DNA from: Meconema thalassinum
Lineage: Eukaryota; Arthropoda; Insecta; Orthoptera; Tettigoniidae
Assembly: GCA_946902985.2 (NCBI GenBank)
Contig: OX336393.1
Span: 132,274,533-132,338,532 of the forward strand
Length of the DNA stretch: 64,000 bases
Direction of reading: 5' to 3'
Shown here: piece after piece, positions 10,905 through 22,565 of the stretch
How positions within the stretch are numbered: position 1 is the first letter of the stretch
Layout of the letters: each line of letters begins with the position of its first letter
Position numbers and translations under genes: made by a program
Notes under the pieces: generated by a model
Told to the model about the DNA's origin: nothing
The model's input: only the letters and a program-made list of their open reading frames with translations
The model's database searches: none

Positions 10905-12006
10905 CATGGTGAAAACTCTTGAATTAACCCCTAGATAGAAAAAGTGCATCGAGGTTTTACACAACGAAGGCCAAGCAACACTGAAATTGGGAAGAGAGGT
11001 CAGCAGTGAGTCGAAATCTGCAGAAGCTGATGGTCAAAGGAAATATGGAAAATTTACCACGAAGCGGGCGCCCACGCATTTCGTCGCCCGGGAGGACAGA
11101 ATACTTCGTCCACTAAGCCGGAAAAAACAGGAGTTCTACCTCGGTTGAACTGGTAAAGGCATGGCAAGAGTCCACGGAAGATTATTCCAGCTCATCAGTT
11201 GTTAGGAAAAGACTCTGTGTAATGGGAATGAAGGCTAGACTTGCCAAGAAGAAGCCATTTTTAACTGCTGCAATGAGGAAAAAGAGGCTGGCATGGACCA
11301 GACTGCACGTAAACTGGACAAAAGAGCAGTGGATAATTGTGGTATTTTCAGATGAAAGCCGATCTTCCATGATGAGTGATAGATCACAGCTCGTCAAGTG
11401 TGAACCCAATGAATGGATGGATCCTGACTGCCTTGTGCGAACCATGAAACATGCTCCATCGGTAATGGTGTGGGGAGCAATGGCATTCCAAGGTGTTGGA
11501 AGACTGTACTTTGTTCAGGGAACAATGAACAGTGATCAATACGAAGTTGTGATTCGCCGCCCTCTGATGAACACTGCAAGTGATGCTTTCCCGGATGCGC
11601 AGTGGATTTCTCAACAGGATCTGGCTCCATGTCACACATCAAAACAGGTGAGTTTTGGTTATTTTATCTTTGAAATACAATTTCCAAGTTTACTGCTGTT
11701 ACATACGGTCCAAATCTACCATTTCAGACTTGTTCGGTCATGACCGAATTGGGTAACACAGATCTTTCGTGGCCGGTAAATTTACCGGACATTAATCCAA
11801 TTAAGAATTTGTGGCGACTGATTGGGAAAGGGGTTCAGAATAGGCCTGCAACAAAACAGGAGCTGTTGGAGGTGATTGTGAAAGTGTGGAATCATGAAAT
11901 TGAAATTGACATCAGAAAATTGATCGACTCCATGCCTGACAGAGTGAAAGCTGTTATAAGGGCCAAGGGGTGGTCCAAGAAAATGCTAAGAGCATTTAAA
12001 GTATGA
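10905..12006 (+). pseudogene. Tc1-like transposase, damaged, with candidate intron
   Basis: The product would cut and paste the surrounding element. The N-terminal part (from the ATG at 10905) has an in-frame TAG after about ten codons and at least one frameshift before 11222. The main frame from 11222 carries WTKEQWIIVVFSDES (first catalytic Asp), MVWGAMAFQGVGRLYF, and QQDLAPCHTSKQ (second Asp). The C-terminal part (11740-12006) carries WPVNLPDINPIKNLW. In active Tc1 relatives the third acidic residue is the Glu of NPIENLW; here it is Lys, so catalysis should be lost. The two parts are in different frames, and excision of an 80-bp GT-AG segment (11648-11727) joins them in frame. Confidence 0.85.
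11648..11727 (+). other. Candidate spliceosomal intron in Tc1-like transposase
   Basis: The donor AAACAG|GTGAGT is near-consensus, and the acceptor TACCATTTCAG|A follows a pyrimidine-rich stretch. The length is 80 bp (not a multiple of 3). The upstream and downstream frames differ by two bases, so removal restores one continuous frame linking SKQ to a TELG-type segment where Tc1 proteins normally have a short linker. Confidence 0.7.
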
Positions 12007-12328
12007 CTACTGAATAATGCACTAGTGATACACAATATTTTCCACTATGACCAAATTAAATGGAAATGTCACAAAAATATTTAATATTTAACATCGATAT
12101 CATCAGTGACATGGAATGTCATTGTACATATGTACGTACTGTTGACACATTTCCTTGAATTAAAATATTAGAAACACTCTTGTCCTTCATTACAATCTTC
12201 CTTCTCACTTGTAGACTATCCTTCATTAATAAATATTTGAAATTTCAAAGACGAATGGGTTTTAAACAGGTCTGTACCAAATTTCACAAAATTCTATAGG
12301 GCGTGCAATACTTTAGAACAGTAGTGTA

Positions 12329-15300
12329 CAGTTCCGTGCATATTTTTATGGCACATTGTTATTTTTAGCGATCGTTTTGAGATAGTTTATTGGTAATTTG
12401 TTTATTTAAATGTAGTTCTTGATCATTTTGATGCATTTCATCTTGGATGAGTTCTGATTGTCATTTATCGTAAAATGATTCGATTTTTCTGGTGGTTAAG
12501 GATTTTCTTTAAAATGATAATGCGGAATGATCATGTATGAGAATTTACAAGGGGAATTAAGGAGGCATATTCATAACAATTTAATGGATCTTATGAAAAA
12601 TAGAACATGGTAATTATCCATGAGAATTTCATATTAATAATAATAATAAATGGATGAGTTTGGATAATTTAGGTGATGTTTCTTTAAAACAAATATGAGA
12701 AATTAACATGAATTAATGCACATTGGATTGATAAAGCAATCGTAACGTAGTTTTGTTATTAGAGCAAGGTGTATCAATTAGGAGGATTTTTGTTATGGTG
12801 ACAAGCGGATAATTGAACAGGTTAATTAGAGACAGTTACTTATAACATTCATATGATAAATCTGATAGGGTGATGAGTTTAATTGGGAATGCGCGTAGGC
12901 ATTTGTCCCATTAATAATTAAATAATAATTAATAATTAAATGCAGTAAATATGACTGGATGGAAGTTAAATATGTGAAAATAATATGTAAAAGAATTATA
13001 GTTGTTGAATATAATGAAATGTTGGAATTTGGAGGATGTTGCCTCATTTTACTCAAAAGAAGGGCGGTGCCGCTGTTGCAGCCCCACGCCGCTATTTAGA
13101 TCTTGTCATCAATAGAATTCTAGATTCTACTTTAATTTGCTCTAACCATAATTACATATTTTCTGGTTGAATGATATAAACCTGCAGATAGATTAAAATG
13201 CCTAATAATTTTGCCATATTGTGATATCAAGGAATAAACCAAATTGATAAAGTGCATAAAGAAATGGGGCATTTAAAATGCGGCCTCATGTTGCGATGAA
13301 AATTTTGAAATAGCTACGAATCATCCATAAGTGTTTGAAATTGGTTGGAATAATAAGGTTGAGTTGCAATTAATATCACTCAATAATTAATCCCATAATT
13401 TATTTTATTATCGAGGATAAATCACAGATCCATAATTTATAATTTCTAATATGAATATTCCTTGTGTGGGAATAATGAAATATAAATGGTATTATGTTTC
13501 TAATGGGTCCATCTTTGTTCGACTTGGTCTGACTTGCATCAAGTTGTATAATTAACAATTCTAGTATGTTTTGGAATTTCTTCTCGTTTCATGGGAGAGG
13601 ATATCCCAAAGGATTATCCATGATTTTTGGAAATATGGAAAAGTGTAGAACTTCAGAAATAAAATTTTATTCAAGTGTGATAGGACGATCAGTGATCTAC
13701 ACAACTTGAATACTGTAAATATCGTTTATAATATAATAGAATACCATGATGGACTATTAATTTCATGGGTATTATAACACAATGAAATGTTTAAAAGTTG
13801 ACGTTTTCGTTGCATTTTTTTTTTTGGAACGTTATTCAACACCTGCGATTAAATAGTATAGGATCCCAGGGGGAGCGCAGGATGTTATTTTTTCCAGGTG
13901 GTGTTTTAGTTTTCTCCCTGAGGATGCCCTTGTAAATATTAGGATGGTTGAATGGATCAATTAAATTGATGCAAATTTTATCTTAACTGATACTGTGGTC
14001 ATTCATGATTCTTGAAATATGCCTTCTATCCTTGCTGTAGTGTGCATCTGGGGAACAGCAGAACTTTTATTTTTCTTTATTCTACACCTTTGTAGAATGC
14101 TCACTGTTAACCCCGAGATGTTTTTGAGTCTTTGTGCTCGACTGTTGTTCGGACGCGCACTTGTGTGGTCGTAGGACTTTCGTCAAACGGTCACAGTATA
14201 TAAGGCTTGCATGCCAGAGCCAGGTATGTTCATTCCTTCGTAAGCGCTCAGCCGCTAAACACTCTACGTCGCTCCGAACACTGTTATAATATTCGTGCAC
14301 ATGGTTGCAAAATCTACGTTATTATCAGCACAGTCGCTGGGACTTAGTGATTTCGACAGTACATGGTTACTGGTCTTATAAAAGTGTTTAACATTATAGT
14401 GATCTTCGAACTTTTCAAAAGTTATCACCGAGGTAATAAACTTTGTGGCATTGGTAATTATTTACTGCTACAACGGACATATGAATAGACTTAGTCTATA
14501 TTTTGATTTCCACTGTCCATCAAAATTTAATTTGGATTATTTCATCCAAACAACCAGAATAAGTCTTGGACTTAATAACTTTCGACCAACCAAAATAGTT
14601 CATTACTGTTCGCCTACCAGTCTTGCACAGTTCAGTTCACTAGCCGACATAGGGAATACCAGCATGCTTGCATTGTCTGGAGTGTGAGAAGCTCTGCCCA
14701 GAGAACTGATCTTCAGAACTCGAACATGTGTTGCATAAGATTGTAAGAGTAGTGACAGTATTGAAGGCATTACAGTTGGGTCGAGTTAAAACTGGTAATT
14801 TTTCATCATGGATCTTTTCGATCTAACCCCAGTCAAGATTACTTCAGCTGTTGAAGTAGCATATTTTACGAACTATTTTCATCAAGAAATTCAGGCTACA
14901 AGTTTGAATACCGCAATGTCTGATTAAGACCATTGCGGGTATAAAATGGAGGCCGATACAAGATTATAAATACGTGTTCTAATGGGGACAAGAAGACTGA
15001 AATAATCTGGTTCAGACCAGATTACAAGCATCAAGATCTACAGAAATGTAAGCTACAATTTGCATTATTTTTATGCATAGTTAGCTGGAATTTCTCAATT
15101 TTTCTACAGTCTTACCAACACATACTTTCTTTTCATCGATGTTTTTGCTGTTGCAAATATTTTCTTTTTGCAATAGAAGCTTTGATCTGAGCAGTTTTTA
15201 CACTCAGAAATCAATGATTCGAAATTTATGGACGAGCAGAACGAGCATTTATTTAATTTTGATATTTTTCTAATCACGGTCATCAGCCGTCGTAACTGAA

Positions 15301-17585
15301 AATGTAATAATAAATATAAGTTGAGGAATGGATATTTATCCATTCTTAAGAAGTCGAGGATGATATTCCCCGAACAGTTTAACATCATTAAATCCATTTG
15401 TTGAGGAAATATTAATAATAATGTTGATTTAATAATAATTATTATTTTCAATTTTCTGAGATAATAATAATAATAATAATAATAATTGTGATTTCTAATA
15501 ATCATTATCATGTAGTGTGATTTATATATTTGACATTTAAAACAATTTTCTAATATCGGATACTTGTTGATTCCGAAGGTTAGTGGTTAACGCATGCCCA
15601 CAAACAAACAACATATTAATTCAGTGGAAGTGTTTCACACTTGCATTATGCATTTAAATCTTTGAGAAGACATGGAAAGTAATGATACGGGAAGCCAAAA
15701 GCATGTATAAAACAGGGTTTTTGCTAGAGTTTGTATAAAAATAAAATCATTATTGAGCAACGTCTTTTGATAAAACGTTGGGCTAAGAATAGACACGGTG
15801 TGGAGTTATTCATGTTTTAAACTGATGGTAAAATTATTATTGTAAACTCATTGGGGCAGTTTACTAACTTATAAATCTTCCAGTTGTCGTAAAAAGCAAA
15901 TGCTTGATTATTCTGTATAATTTGGGAAGAAATAATTGTTGTGTGTGCAAAGAGTTAAATATTCCATTCTGATTGTGCAATTAAGTCGCAGGAATGAGGT
16001 TGTTGAAATGAAGCATCAAACATATTGTAGGTTGGATGTCTTTGAAATTAGTGGAGGGGTTGAATTTAGCCACACTTTCGTCGAGATATAACCAAAGGTT
16101 ATTTTGTTGAGCCATCATTGTCAATTCAGAGTTTACCCACGTGTTCTAGAAGTATTCCTAGTAATTGCTTGCCCGAGAATTGTTATTGTTAAACTTGTAC
16201 CTTTCATTATGAAAAGACTTTACCGTTGTCTAGATGCTAATTATGATTATGTGATTCTTGGCGCATTTAAATTGAATGGGCCGATGCTGTAAATTATTTA
16301 AAACTGTTACTTCTTAACAACCACTACAAACTGAGAGGGTTTTTGTGATCCTGTAAAAATATAAACGTTTTGCAAATAAAGTTGATGATAAACATATTTG
16401 ACATTTAGTCAAATAATTGTAATTTTGATAATAACAAATAAAATTGTTTTATGATAAATTTTCTAAATAACATTTCCAAGTGATAGTTAATTGATGAAAT
16501 GGTTGAATCCGTATTGAATTGAATTTATATTTTGTTGATAATCATTTTTGACCATTATATTGATGATTGAATCAAAAGCTCTGAATAGATTTTGGATCGA
16601 GAACAGATGATTCAATAATATATTTTCTGTTTATCGAAGTCCGTCGAATCCAAATGCTCGAATGTCCATGTAAATGATATTGTGTTGTATTTCTTGTTAA
16701 TAACTTTGTATTTGAACAAATCTTGGGATAACTGAATCCTGAAGTGTTAATTAATTTGCTACGATATTTTGAAAAAGTGAACAGTGATATATTTTTCAAC
16801 GAGTGATTTTTTTTTTCATTTCAATACGTGAATACTCAAATAAGATAGGAATCAGGAAGGACAATTAAATTTGCACAGACAAAACCCTACTACTGTAAAT
16901 AATTCTTTTGAGCGAAGTCAGCAGGACTATTAATTTGACCTTCGTCTCAATTGCCAAGTGTTCATGTGTTGGTGGAATTGTAAATCTTGTACATAACGTA
17001 TGATTCGTCATACATCTTTAATGCTATTTTTGGCACACCTTCAGTAATTTTTAACGTTTTAAATAAAATGAGATAATTTTACAGTTTGTGTTATTTTCAG
17101 AAAATCTCCTTCTATCCTTATTGTTGCATCGAGTCGAAAATCAGTTAAGCAATTTTTGTTGTTGAGTTATTGTAGTCACTTTAACCCATCTGGCGCCCCG
17201 GGATATTTTGATTCTCGTGCTGACTGATTTTTGGTGAAATGCATATGTGGTCGTCCCGACTTCGGTCTAAACGGGCACAATACATCGATATTCGACACAG
17301 ATGAGTGGGGGAAGCTGGTGTCTACCTGAAACCCACTGTCCCAGAAGGCAAGTCAGATATTCTCGCGCTTTGAAACAATTCAGATCTATAGGAAACTGTA
17401 CTTTTGACGTGTGCGGGCGAGAAGGATCGCGGTGATAGATTTTTGTATGACAGAAGAAGTTATCTGTAGCGTGAGCGATGTAGTTTCACGTAAGCCAGCG
17501 TGACACTTTGAATATTCAGCGAGATTTGTGCATTGGGACTTTATAATTCGAAGTGAAGTTTGTATGGAGATAGTGTGTTCTGGCA
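12329..17585. other. AT-rich spacer without recognised genes
   Basis: About 5.3 kb of AT-rich DNA with short frames only. The longest, 135 codons on the minus strand at 15104-15511, begins in a TAA/TTA microsatellite (about 15420-15485) and encodes a tyrosine run, so it is not credible. No TIR, SINE head or HTE array was recognised. It may be intronic or intergenic host DNA. Confidence 0.45.
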
Positions 17586-17598
17586 CACTTAACAAATT

Positions 17599-18765
17599 CC
17601 CCCCAGGGGCTCACATCTAGTGGGACGTGGGTTGGCGACCACGGGACCCCAGCTGATTCCGGCATTGCTTCCACTTACTTGTACCGGGCTCCTCTCTGTC
17701 TTCTTTCCTGTCGACCTCCCTTGGTCAACTCTTGTTCTTTTCCGACCCCGACGGTATTTGGGTATCCGAGGCCTAGGGAGTCTCTTTCTTTCCCGCCTTC
17801 ATTGGCCCTTGTCTCATCTTTCCTGATCCCTTCCTTCTGGGAGGGGTCAGCCTTCTTTTTCTTTTCCTGTTATCTCCTGCCTTTTGCTCATGGCCCTCTA
17901 GGAGGTAGGGTGTATGTAGCCCCACCACTTCTGGTGCACCCCAGAAAGTGCTACACCCTCCGGGGCTCACGGCTGGTGAGTTCGGGAGTTGGCGACCCCG
18001 AGGGATTCCTGAGCTGGGTCCGTTTTCCCCTTTTGTCCCTTACCTGTGGGACGGCCCCTCTCCTCTTTCATTTTCCTGTTGTTTTTCTTTTCATTATATT
18101 TCCTTTTCCCTTTAAGATTCCCGCACTGTTATTTTTGCATCTCCACTCCCTTTTGTGGGTCTTTCCAATCTCCGTTGCATTTTGTAAGTCTTTCCGATCT
18201 ACGTTGCATTTTGTGAGTGTTTTTCAACCTCGATTGCATTTTGTATGGATTGACAATCTAAATTGCTTTTTAGTAAGTCTTTCAATATCGTGGGGGGTCC
18301 TTTTGTGAGTATTTTGAATTACAATTGCTTTTTGTATTTTCAACCTACCCCACTTTGTTCAAGTAGTTAATTCTCAATTGCATTTTGTGGGTATTTTCAA
18401 TCTACATTACATTTTGTGCGCATTTTCAATCTCATTTACATTTTGTAATTATATTGATTTTCCTTGCGTTTTGTAAGTATTTCGACTGTACGTTGCATAT
18501 TGCACGTATTTTGAACTACACCTACATTTTGTGCGTATTTTTCGCTCTATTCCTTTTGTGAGTATTTTCGTTCGAAATTTCCTTATTTACGTATTACCGC
18601 TCTCCATTTTGTGAGAAGTTTCAATTTGAGTTCCTTTTTGTAAGTATTTTCCTGCTCACTTTTCGTTCTGGTTTCCACTTCATTGACATTTTCGCTATCA
18701 CACAGACCATTAAGGGCCGATAACCTAGATGTTAGGCCCCTTAAAACAACAATTATCATCATCAT
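17599..18765 (+). mobile_element. 5'-truncated LINE copy (3' region only)
   Basis: Perfect 13-base duplications CACTTAACAAATT flank it (17586-17598 and 18766-18778), and it ends in an ATC-repeat tail (TTATCATCATCATCA). The final block GGGCCGATAACCTAGATGTT followed by AGGCCCCTTAAAACAACA is the type of 3' end often seen in insect non-LTR retrotransposons. The body has two diverged GC-rich units (GGGGCTCAC...GTTGGCGACC near 17605-17660 and 17960-18010) and a minisatellite. No reverse transcriptase sequence remains. A 209-codon frame at 17679-18308 lies across this non-coding region and has no recognisable domain. Confidence 0.75.
18150..18680 (+). repeat. Degenerate minisatellite inside LINE 3' region
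   Basis: About 18-20 diverged units of roughly 25-30 bp share the pattern GCATTTTGT(G/A)AGTATTTTCAATC. The array ends shortly before the LINE tail. Confidence 0.75.
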
Positions 18766-18778
18766 CACTTAACAAATT

Positions 18779-20754
18779 TACGTGTATTTGAATTGAAACT
18801 TACGAGCAGCAATATTTGGCTATTTTATGCTATGATGGACGTGCATTCCAACGCTGAATTGGAATTGTGAATGATATCAACTGTGATTATCAATTAGTAT
18901 GATAAAATTGGTCCGGCTAGATCAAACATGAAATGCCAGCGTTTCGCCCCGGTGTGCCGTTGGGCTCGTCAGTTGGTACAGACACACCTCACCAATACGC
19001 ATGGCTAGCACATACTGAGAAGGCCATCACAAGACACAAAATACAAGTAGTATTGACGTCACGAGTGATGCCAATGTGCTAAGGAAGTCAAGCTCCCTTT
19101 CATAAAACAAAAACCTTACCTTGGCAATCCAAATCCATTCCGGAATGTTCATAACCTATCAACTGTGATATTGAACACTGAGCATATATTTCGACGAAAG
19201 AACACTCCATATAATTACATTGTCTAGAATTCGCCGAGATGTTTAGAATTAAGACGTCGAGAGGAATAGTTCTAATAATGAGTGAATCCATAGCCAATGT
19301 GGGCTAAATTCTGACATGAACACTACATGCAAAGTGGAATCTTCGTGAGTAACCAACGCTGTCTACAACTACTAGAAATGCATTTGAGGCAACTAGAGAT
19401 GTTTTCGAGCATGGATTTTGAGATTTTCGAAATTATGAAGGGAGTGGATATAAACGTCGGCAATAATCAAATGCTGAAATAGTTCTACGAGATTGAGAAC
19501 TTCTGCCAAGAGAGAAGGGGTCAACTATCGGGTGTACGAGGATACTATTATAGCGGTGATGCAGACCCATTTCGAGGGTTGAACAGGTGGAACGTGAGAG
19601 GTTTCCCAGTTCGAATCCAGGATGGTTGGAGGGGCATACTGTACCACAGTATGGCATTAGAACGAGACCATGGCATATATTCCCATTGTATGCCAGCTTC
19701 CAAAATCATCTCAAGATAGAATAAAATCTATCATCTCAGTAGTAGTAGGGTGAGGTATTTTGTTGTAACCATAATTGCCATTCCATTTCTTTTCATTTAG
19801 CGTGATTGAGGTGTGGTTCAGGTTCGATATTTCTTTCGCGGCTGGCCACATTTTCAATCGGATTTTGATTCGAATAACGAATGCATCAAAATTCCAATAT
19901 TGACTTTCTGGAATTAATTTTAATATTAATATTTCGGGTTTTGGTGTGTAATTAAATGATAATGAATATTTTGAATCGTTGTGAAGAAACCCGTTTGGAA
20001 GAAGACTTGCGTATTCTTGAGGAAGATGAATATAATCTGTAATTATGATGAACTTTGATGACGTATTGACGAACTTTTTCGAGTTTTAGCTCAAATTGAT
20101 GTTTTGATCTGCGCTGATGTTGGAAGCTATTTATTGGAGAATTAACTTTGTAAATCACTCTCATGAGCTTTAGTTGTAGGAATTTTGTTTTTAATGAGAG
20201 GTGTTGATCATTCTCAATTTTGAAGAAAAAAACTCTTTACTCTTTTGAATGACTTTAATCAGCGATCACTTCTAAAAGATCAACAGTAGAATAACTCATG
20301 TTACCTGGATCCATGGTGTAGAATACATCGTTGTTATTTTCCGATTTCATTTGAGTTGGGGAGGTTTCTATTCGATTCTGATCATTATGACTTCAAATGG
20401 ATCTCATGAGTACTTAGTGCCTGGAGGATTTCATGGTGTACGGTTGATTGATTTTGATAGTTGGATCATTTTTGGAATTAGAATTTAATCTCGATTAGCA
20501 TTCAATCTTTTAATAATATTCTCGAAAGAGAGTTTGAGAGTTAATTATTTTATTATAATATGACGAAGGATATTTTGAAAGGCAAAGCTACTATAATTCA
20601 TTGGAAATTAATATGTAATCCATTTTCAACAATTTAAACTAAGTGCGAAGGTGTTATAAATTTTGGATCGGCATAATGATATGCGTGATATTAATGATGT
20701 TACTCGATGCGTTTCAGAGTTTATTGTTCACCATGAAGGTGTTATATATATATA
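18779..20754. other. Unassigned spacer
   Basis: No convincing gene. A tRNA-like B-box string (AGTTCGAATCC) occurs near 19610 but without a supporting A box. AT-rich sequence fills most of the rest. Confidence 0.4.
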
Positions 20755-20767
20755 TTCGTCGATAATA

Positions 20768-21146
20768 ATAATAATAATATCGTATGGCCTCGGATGCCTG
20801 GTGCAAGCTTTGTTAATTGACACCCAGAGGGTAGCTTGCATGTCGAATTTCGTCGTTCCTTTGAACGCTATGAAAGTCAAGGAGGTTAGATATCTAAACT
20901 CCTTGACACTACAGCGCTTTCAAGTAGAGAATGGAGGAACTTTGTGTTGGCGGAAAATCCCGAGATTAATTTTGCCATTGAACACGGCCTACTGAATTCA
21001 AATGGGTTCTTTAACATGCCAACAACGTATGACATGAATATCGTGATTTTTGTCGCCTTCAAAAATCACTTACCATGGCCAGGGGCGAACCTGCAATCTT
21101 GGGGTTGGTAGTCCGACACTATAACCACTCACCCACCGTGGCAAGC
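20768..21146 (-). repeat. tRNA-derived SINE (SINE-2), intact copy
   Basis: On the minus strand it starts GCCACGGTGGGTGAGTGGTT, has the B box GCAGGTTCGC and the body GTAAGTGATTTTTGAAGG, and ends in a short TAT/TTA repeat. Perfect 13-base duplications TTCGTCGATAATA flank it (20755-20767 and 21147-21159). It is the reference empty-site copy for the HTE insertion at 5913-7440. Confidence 0.85.
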
Positions 21147-21164
21147 TTCGTCGATAATATAATG

Positions 21165-21860
21165 GTATTTATGTTCGACCCTCACTATTATGTGTCAGAT
21201 AACTGTATCATAATGATGGTCATTATAACACTGTTTTCCATTATGATACAGTTTCTCCAGCCAATCAGAGCTCGTTCATTGACCAATTAGGTTACGATAC
21301 CTTCACGCGTGTGCTCAAAATCCAACATGTCGGACATAAACACAACATCGAACTATAATAAATTACCGACATGGAATACCCACCGTCCATATGTTTGCGT
21401 AAATAAACTGGCGAATATGAGACAAGTAATAGCACTGTACCTTAAAATCACCAACTCTAATTTCTACACAGCGCATTGTCTTCAAATGACTGCGGTGACA
21501 ATATTACTGAGGGACGGCTGATGTAAACATATGGCTGCATATGGCATTGCAAGCCCACAGAGCGCATGCGTCGGTCGTTCAAAGCTCTTGAAAGACAAAG
21601 ATATAACACCCAACGCTCGCTCTGCGATCACAAAATTCCAGTAGCTGACTCTCAACAGATATTTATGAATATTTATGTTAAAACATATAATAAAGTTATA
21701 ATTATCGTCGAACATAAACAGTCGTATGCAACTCGCCTATAATGGTAATTAAGACACTCGTATGGAAATTATAAAACTCGCATACGCTCGTTTTATAAAA
21801 AATACTCGTGTCTTAATTATAGCCATTATAGGCTCGTTGCATAATGTACTATTATGAAAA
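21165..21860 (+). repeat. Hairpin repeat (HP) full copy
   Basis: It has a left hairpin (ACTGTATCATAATG ... CATTATGATACAGT, about 21202-21254), a middle section with CAGCCAATCAGAGCTCG and ATTAGGTTACGATACCTTC, and a right long palindrome at 21728-21840. The same order occurs at 33660-34340 and, reversed, at 718-2457. No frame is conserved. The class is unknown; the two terminal hairpins and lack of clear TIRs argue against a standard MITE. Confidence 0.7.
21728..21840. repeat. Long imperfect palindrome of HP repeat
   Basis: The arms GCAACTCGCCTATAATGG... and ...CCATTATAGGCTCGTTGC enclose TTAAGACACTCGTAT / ATACTCGTGTCTTAA blocks and a loop CATACG (21781-21786). The stem is about 50 bp with a few mismatches. 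Confidence 0.8.
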
Positions 21861-22565
21861 CAGAACAATATGAATTACGTGTAAATTGAGCTGATGATAG
21901 CTAATATTAATAAGATTTTTCGTGAAATCTTCAGGAAAGTGTTGATGGTATTAAAGCTAATGTAAACATATTGTGAATGTCAGGTGTGTCATTAATGGTT
22001 ATTAAATGGTATTGTAGTGGATGTTTACGCAGTGAGAAAGTGTTTGTGACAGAGTTTATTCGGAGTACAGGTTGAAAGTTAAATGGAAATATAACTACTA
22101 AAGCCAAAATGAAATTTAATCACCGAAGCCAGCAGAGGTATTCTTAGTCATCCTTTTTTAATATTTATAATGACTATGACGTCAATATTCTTCTTAGCTT
22201 CATTGCTTGGCTGAATTATTACTGGAAGTAACTAATATGAATACATCGAACCATAATAAAATGCAACGAACAAAATGGTGATAGCATTAAGTGTATTGCA
22301 AATGCGTTTAAGGGTGTACATAACCATGCCAATTTGTAGATATAATTATTTAATATTAATGTGCGGTAGTTTTGGTCATGGAATATAAATGATTATGATC
22401 TCAATAGGTTTATAGATATTTTTTCTTGTATATATTGTTGCTATATTTGAGTGGTTTCAAACGCAGCTTTACCTGTAGGTCCAATGGGGCATTGGATAGT
22501 CCAAGATATCATTTTTCTTGGATTTGCTTTGAGTCAACTATTTTTCTCTCAGTGACATTGCAATA
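21861..22565. other. Unassigned AT-rich sequence
   Basis: No frame or repeat recognised between the HP repeat and the HTE-B pair. Confidence 0.4.

Larger units (their letters stand above)
10614..12326 (+). mobile_element. Tc1-like DNA transposon with perfect 28-bp TIRs
   Basis: The left end CACTACTGTTCTAAAGTATT (continuing GCACGCCC) is matched base for base by the inverted right end finishing at 12326. A TA dinucleotide lies on each side (10612-10613 and 12327-12328), the expected Tc1/mariner target duplication. The length of 1,713 bp is normal for a full-length Tc1-type element. It holds a single transposase gene on the plus strand. The perfect TIRs suggest fairly recent mobility in trans, although the internal gene is damaged. 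Confidence 0.93.

Noticed and set aside
15104..15511. 135-codon minus-strand frame
   Set aside because: It starts in a TAA/TTA microsatellite giving a Tyr run. The rest has no recognisable domain and lies in very AT-rich DNA.
17679..18308. 209-codon plus-strand frame, Phe/Leu/Ser-rich
   Set aside because: It lies across the non-coding 3' region of a LINE, including its minisatellite.
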